A program made the position numbers and the translations under genes. DNA of 64,000 nt from the NCBI RefSeq assembly GCF_030936135.1, contig NC_082594.1:102835020-102899019 (forward strand). The letters are read 5' to 3'. Positions 58,677 through 64,000 of the stretch are shown one piece after another. Below the pieces are notes generated by a model, which was not told the origin of the DNA, did not search any database, and was given only the letters and a program-made list of their open reading frames with translations. This DNA comes from Gavia stellata. Taxonomy: Eukaryota > Chordata > Aves > Gaviiformes > Gaviidae. The first letter of the stretch is position 1. Each line of letters starts with the position of its first letter.

Positions 58677-60536
58677 AGCAGGAAGTAGATATGCTGTTAT
58701 CTATCCACAGTAGCAGATGGGATGTAATAATTTTGCAAGAGATTTTAAGTTGATGTGGTGCTTGAGGAAACTTAGACACCCAGAAGAGAAACATACTGAC
58801 AGATACATTTGATGAGCACCTGCTATATGTACATAATTATTAAGGAGGTTAACATTCTGGATGCTCATAACCAGAGTTTTTTCTTCAGTGTCTGCTGCAA
58901 CCAGTAATAAACTGCCATTGTGTGATTCTCTGCACCCATAGAGTTTTGAGTGGAACCACATCCCCTTAAGTAGGGAAGGAGAATATTTCAAAATAAATTA
59001 CTACATTCTGTTTTTCATGATGGCATCCTATAAAATAAGCTTAATATGAATATTTTCCTGTTTTACATATGTATATAAAGGTACAATAATGATAAGAATT
59101 AAAATTCTTCAAGCAGTAATTTATCCTCTGGAAAGAGTGGCTTTATGTCAGAGAGGTCAAATACAGCTGTGGTAGAAACAATTTCTGAATGTATTTTGAT
59201 GTAATGTTATATTCCTCTGAAGCCAATTTGAAGGGACCAGTGTGAAGGGACTAGGATGCAAAGGCAAACAGCAATTTCACCTTCCTGTCTTTATTACTCT
59301 TTAGACTAGGTGTCATCTTCTGGACTACGCCTTCCCATTAAACAGTATCTTAAACACTTAAGAAGCTGCAGGGAAGCAACAGCTACAGTGGATGCCAAGG
59401 GCAGCTGTGCTGGTGGAGGAGGCTGTAACCTGTCCTCCTGTCATCAGGTGCCTTTCCTAGGATTCTGCCAGAATTCATGATCCTTTCAAATCTACTGGGA
59501 AGGTGTTCTGCTCATTGCTTTCCAGGCATTTCCAAAAAAATCACACGGTTTAACAAAGGCCACATACGCTAGCCTAGCATGCTTTAAAAATTACAAGAAG
59601 TACTGTAAGAATCTTCCCAGCAGGTTGGTGGAGGCATTAACTCTTGCCTGGGAGGACTATGACCTCTTTGAATGGCATAATGGATCTGCAAGAACTTGTT
59701 CCACAGTTCTGGAAATATTAAAAAGAAGTTACTTATAAAAGATTCTGAAGGCTTTTTGCTTCTTAAGGTAGACTAGCTTTACAGCAATAGTAAAGACTAT
59801 TCTGTATGTTTACCACAGCCCTTTGCATGATTTTAACACGGGATTTCGCTGGCAACATATAATTCTCTTTATGAATGTTCCCTTTTCAATTTAGTTTAAT
59901 TTTAATTTCGATGGTAGCACACATGATAGTAAAAGTCTTGGGTTTGCCCTACTGGACATCCAGTGAGTGATAGCTCTTGCTAATTAAATGTCTGTTAAGA
60001 AGCCTAGTTTGCATACTTTTGGAGTTACTCAGACATAATTTAGAAAAACTAATTAACATTTTACATTTCAGATAATTTGGTAGCTTTTTTGCATGCTAGC
60101 ATGTATTTGAATTGAAAACGTAATTTTGTGAATTGACTTGTACAGCAAAAATTGCAAGAGTTGGCTTTCATATAAAATAACTGTTAATCAAAGCATTCAG
60201 TTTTAGAAGAAAATCTTGGTAGATTATTGGTACTATAAAGTTTTATATTCAATGGAGAACATGTAACTGGGTCAGAAAGCCCAAATCTGATGGAAGGGGA
60301 GTCCTTGTAGGCTGTTATGTAGGTCAGCTTTGTTTTCACACTTTTGTTTCTCAGTTTGGTTTCCCCCCCCCCCGTGGTCAGTGGTAGTTGAAACGATACA
60401 TTTTGTGAAGTAAATTCACATAGTATTGAAAAATAGTGTTAAAGCAACCAAGCTTTTTATTTGCTCATCTGTTACAATTTTTTGTTGTTGTTGTTCCAAA
60501 CAATTTTTTTTTTCTGGTGTGTAGTATTTAAACTAT

Positions 60537-60668
60537 TGTTCAAGGAACGTGTGGACGAGGCATTGTGGGACATGGTTTAGTGGGCATGGTGGTGTTAGTT
60601 GATGGTTGGACTTGATGATCTTACAGGTCTTTTCCAACCTTAGTGATTCTGTGTGTGATTCTGTGTGT
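60537..60668 (+). mobile_element. CR1-related 3' tail
   Basis: The segment from 'ttgttcaaggaacgtgtgga' through 'ggttggacttgatgatctta' and 'caggtcttttccaacctta' to a duplicated gattctgtgtgt is the 3' end typical of bird CR1 copies. About 130 bases, severely 5'-truncated. Confidence 0.8.
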
Positions 60669-63043
60669 AAACATAATTGCTAATATCTAGAGATGTCTGG
60701 GTTTTTTTTCATTGCTGGGTAGAGGTGATTTGTTATTTGGGAGTTCCTCCCCATAGTCTTAAGATGCGTGTTGATTATGGTAACGTATAAATGTATTTGA
60801 AGTGAATACTGGTACTTCATAATTTGAACTAGCAAATAGAGTGGCAAAAAAATCATCCTATTAATTCAAAGCAAATATCATATGAATTATGGCAGATTTA
60901 AATATCAGCTGTCATCCAGTTTTCTCTGCATCTATTCATGTCAGCAAAGTATCAAAGGTAATAAAATCAGTCTTCAATTGGTTGATTTATAAACGAAAAT
61001 GGTGACTCCATGCTGATTTTAATGTCACCTATGTGGTAATGTTAAAGTGTTAGCTTTAATTTAAATACTGAAAGTTTAACTGTCCTGATTTGACAAAAAG
61101 CTTGAAAACCTCAGTCTTAAAAGCTCTAAAACAAATTATGAGTAGTTCATAAATTTTTCAGGTTTTAAACTTTTTGAAGTGACAGTAGCATGAGCTTTTT
61201 CTCATCTAACTTAAATGTGAAGTCTTGTTTCTGAAGGAATTGCATGTAATTTCAGGAGTGTGTCTTTGTTCCCAGCTCAGTGTCCCATGTTCTGTCTGGG
61301 AATTATAGCCACTAACTTATAATGTGTCATCATGGCAGTTTGTGAACCCACCAAGGAGAGAATGTAACTGTAGAAAGCCCAAATGTAACTTTTAACGTGA
61401 TCTTAGCTTTATGATTGTTAAAATTGCAAAACTAATTTCTAATCTGGAATTAAGCAGAGTACATGTTGAACAAAGTTGTTCTGAAGACAGGATTTTTAAT
61501 GGGGTTCAATTTGCGTAACAGTAAGAGGGCTGACATAATCCCTTTAAAATAATTTAATCAGTCGCCTTTTTTTAAATGAGTCAGTGATTGATAAAGTGTG
61601 GTTATTACAGATGCAGACTTGTGAATTAACTTGGAGTTTAAAAATACTGTGACACATTAATTTTTAATAAAGATTGACTTTAAATTATTTTATTCTTTTT
61701 CTCTTGACACCACAAACGAGGCTTGCTGGTTTTCTACAAGAATGCATTACAACTTGACCTGAAAACCACATTAAAAGTGTTGTGGGGCTTTTTTTTGTAC
61801 TGCTAAATAGCGAGTCATTATTTCTGTTTTAGAAATTAATTAACCCGAATCTAATTAATGCAGTGGGTTAAGCAGAAGCTGCTTTTAATTTCCTTTCTGC
61901 TTAGCATCTGAACTGACAAAAAGGAATAGAAGAAATACTGCCTCATAATGTTTTTGTCCATCTTTATACACAGACATAGGTATGCTTGCATTGTCTACTG
62001 TTTAGTGCTCCTCTACAGTATAATTTTAAATCTGTTAAGTCCAGTGTTGTGGATGAAAGTTGTCATTCCAGCTGGTAATTTCTGTCTTTAGAAGCTGCAT
62101 GTCTTAATTCATTCTTCTTAGCAAGTGACACCATTTTATATTTTTTTTAGACAGCCTTAATTGTGTTTGCTTACTTCCAGCTATTTAAAGATGGATAAAT
62201 AGAAAAGTCAATTTCTTGAGGAGAAGTAGGTTCATTAATTTGTAGGACTTCATGTTTTTCTGAGTGCATATTTATATTAGCTGCATTTTTTTTTTTCAAG
62301 ATATGGATCTCATAAATCAAAGTCAAAAGGGTTCTCATGGCTGCAGGCCAACCTACCATTCTGGGAAGAGATACTCTCATTCATTAAGAACGTTACAGAG
62401 GAAATGAGGAAATGCTCTTGGAAATGCTCTCTCCTTCTGTCAGGATTACCTTAGCCTTCCTGCGGTTTAACTTCTAAGCTGCAGTTCACCCAGTTGGTAA
62501 TTTCAACTATTCATAGAGGAAACTGGAAGTTGGCTTTGCATATACACTGAATATAAGTTAATATAGTGATGGTGTCTTAGCTGTGTATTTTTGTAACTTC
62601 AGTGGCTTTTGCATATCCAGCTGTATCTGATGACTTTGTATGCTGAATGAAGTGAGAGACCATATATCTTCATGAAGCTTACTGCTTTGGTGAAGAAGGA
62701 AGAGTTAAATATGATGCTTACGGGGAGAATCTGGATGGTTCCAGGGCACTTACGTTGTTATTCACGCTGTTTGCTATGGAGTGATATGAAAACCTGCAAA
62801 TTTAATTTTGGTACCTTCAGAAATGGGAAATGCCATGTGCAGTGGCAGTCAGTAATAGATTACACTCTGGCCTGGGTATTTGGTTTTTTTCTTTTAGCAT
62901 CCATGAAGGAAAGGCATCCTTGTGGCTAGCACTGGGGTGGAAGTGCTGGTTCAGGAAATTCTTGTAAATGTTTGGACCTAAGTGGACTTTTGGTCTAAAC
63001 CAACTGTACAACCATTTGCACGTTTTCATAGTGTTACTGCTTG

Positions 63044-63500
63044 TTCATGTCAGGGCCTTGAGGACACCACTAGCCCTGACTGTCCCTGCCCAGCCCCTCT
63101 GGGGCTTCCCCCACCTTGCCCACAGCCCAGGACCCTATTTCAGTCCCCTGAGGGCTGTCAGTCCCTGCCGCATCGATGCTGCAGCAAAGTGCTGGTCTCC
63201 AGCTCTACACACCCCTTCCCAGCCTGGTCAGGGGCCCTGCCAAGCCGGGCTGATGTCCTAGCCCAGCCTTGGCCTGTTCCTGTCCCCATGGCCTGCCTGG
63301 CCACCCTGGGACTGTATCTGGCCCTGGTTACCCTCACCAGGCCTGACCCTTGCCCACAGACTGACATCCTGGTCTGGCCTCAGCCCATCTGCACAGAAGT
63401 GCCTGATGTCCTGGGCTGGGGCTGCCCCCAGCCTGCCCTGCCCCCCTGGGGGGGTCCCCATGGCTACCAATGCCCTGGCCCCCAGGGACATGCTGGTCCC
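63044..63500. repeat. C-rich, CpG-poor block (unidentified repeat?)
   Basis: About 450 bases strongly enriched in C on the + strand (about half C and roughly 20% G in the line I counted), with few CpGs, bounded on both sides by AT-rich intron. It is built from recurring cctggcc / cctgccc / cagcccc words and includes a short inverted G7/C6 run near 63440. Frames stay open because TA is rare. It resembles a decayed tandem or unnamed interspersed repeat more than a CpG island or a coding exon. Confidence 0.5.
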
Positions 63501-64000
63501 CACTGTGTCCCAACAATTCAAATGGAAGAAAATGGAAAGGAGTGTGGTGTAGCTGTGTCTTATTCCTGATTTCATCTTGGTTTTCAGAAAACTCAAGTGC
63601 CTTAATATTGTAGCACTCCTGATCATGGGAAGTCCCTTATTGTGCATTACCCCTAAAGCAGCCTGAGCACTGCTGCAGTCAACCATCCAAAACAGCCCTG
63701 CGTAGCTTGGGTTGGTGCTGCTGCTGCGGTAGGGAAAAGGCAGCAGTGCGGTGCTGTGGAGTTGCTCCTTTTTCTGCTGTTGGTGCTACTTCCGTGACTG
63801 CTTTTTAGCTTGGTTCCTTAAGGAAAAGGAGGTTTATGTGATAATCTTTTTTTATCCCTCTGTATTGGCTAGTATCAGTCATCACCAAATCTCAATTCTT
63901 TCAGGTTTCATGAACGCTGATGGCTAGAGGTTCAAAGAGATGCCCTCAAGGAAGGGGTATCTGCCTTACAAATTTATGTTATAAAGTTGTAACTTGTAGT

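Larger units (their letters stand above)
54720..64000 (+). other. SYNJ1: SYNJ1 intron after the first coding exon
   Basis: At least 9.3 kb of intron running off the right edge. It holds C-rich and G-rich runs (55332-55351, 58652-58676, 60363-60373), a CR1 tail (60537-60668) and a C-skewed block (63044-63500). Short frames have no recognisable domains, and no sequence resembling the next Sac1-domain exon was seen. Confidence 0.6.

Noticed and set aside
62982-63569. 195-codon proline-rich frame at the right edge
   Set aside because: It is created by the C-skewed block, where TA-containing stops are rare; two frames are open in parallel, and it lies within the SYNJ1 intron.

Overview
This is vertebrate nuclear DNA, and very probably avian. 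The genes are split by GT-AG introns, coding density is low, and promoters are CpG-rich in an otherwise CpG-poor background. The interspersed repeats that can be recognised are CR1 LINEs, including 3' ends of the young bird type that close with the 'ctagatgatctt...gtcccttccaaccc' signature. There are no bacterial, phage or CRISPR features. Species cannot be assigned from the sequence alone.

Three genes lie head to tail on the + strand, in the order known from human 21q22.1: EPCIP (formerly C21orf62), PAXBP1 (GCFC1) and SYNJ1. EPCIP is an intact single coding exon at 11800-12477 for a secreted, cysteine-rich glycoprotein. PAXBP1 is complete: 18 coding exons from 16789 to 43657 splice in frame at every junction into a 955-residue protein, about 38 residues longer than the human protein as recalled, with the extra length in exon 1. 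SYNJ1 is only entered: a CpG-island promoter at about 52.9-53.8 kb, a noncoding first exon (position uncertain) and the first coding exon at 54596-54719. The rest of the window is SYNJ1 intron, and the gene continues past the right edge.

Region by region: 1-160 is a GC-rich stretch ending at a good splice donor, possibly a 5' noncoding exon. 161-11799 is non-coding and carries an old antisense CR1/L3-like LINE (about 9.67-10.74 kb). 12.8-13.3 kb is an antisense CR1 remnant behind EPCIP. 16.1-17.6 kb is the PAXBP1 CpG island, with an E-box and a YY1-type motif. 43.7-44.2 kb is the PAXBP1 3' UTR and poly(A) signal. 44.2-52.8 kb is intergenic and holds a CR1 3' end. 54.7-64 kb is SYNJ1 intron with simple repeats, a G-quadruplex candidate, a CR1 tail and a C-skewed block.

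The three genes are neighbours, not a functional unit. PAXBP1 is a nuclear adaptor protein, SYNJ1 a synaptic phosphoinositide phosphatase and EPCIP a secreted/exosomal protein. The points most worth a second look are a reading-frame-enforced GC-AG intron in PAXBP1 (intron 5), a 95-bp CpG-containing snap-back palindrome in PAXBP1 intron 13, and the expanded PAXBP1 exon 1. I found no evidence of a wholly new gene system.
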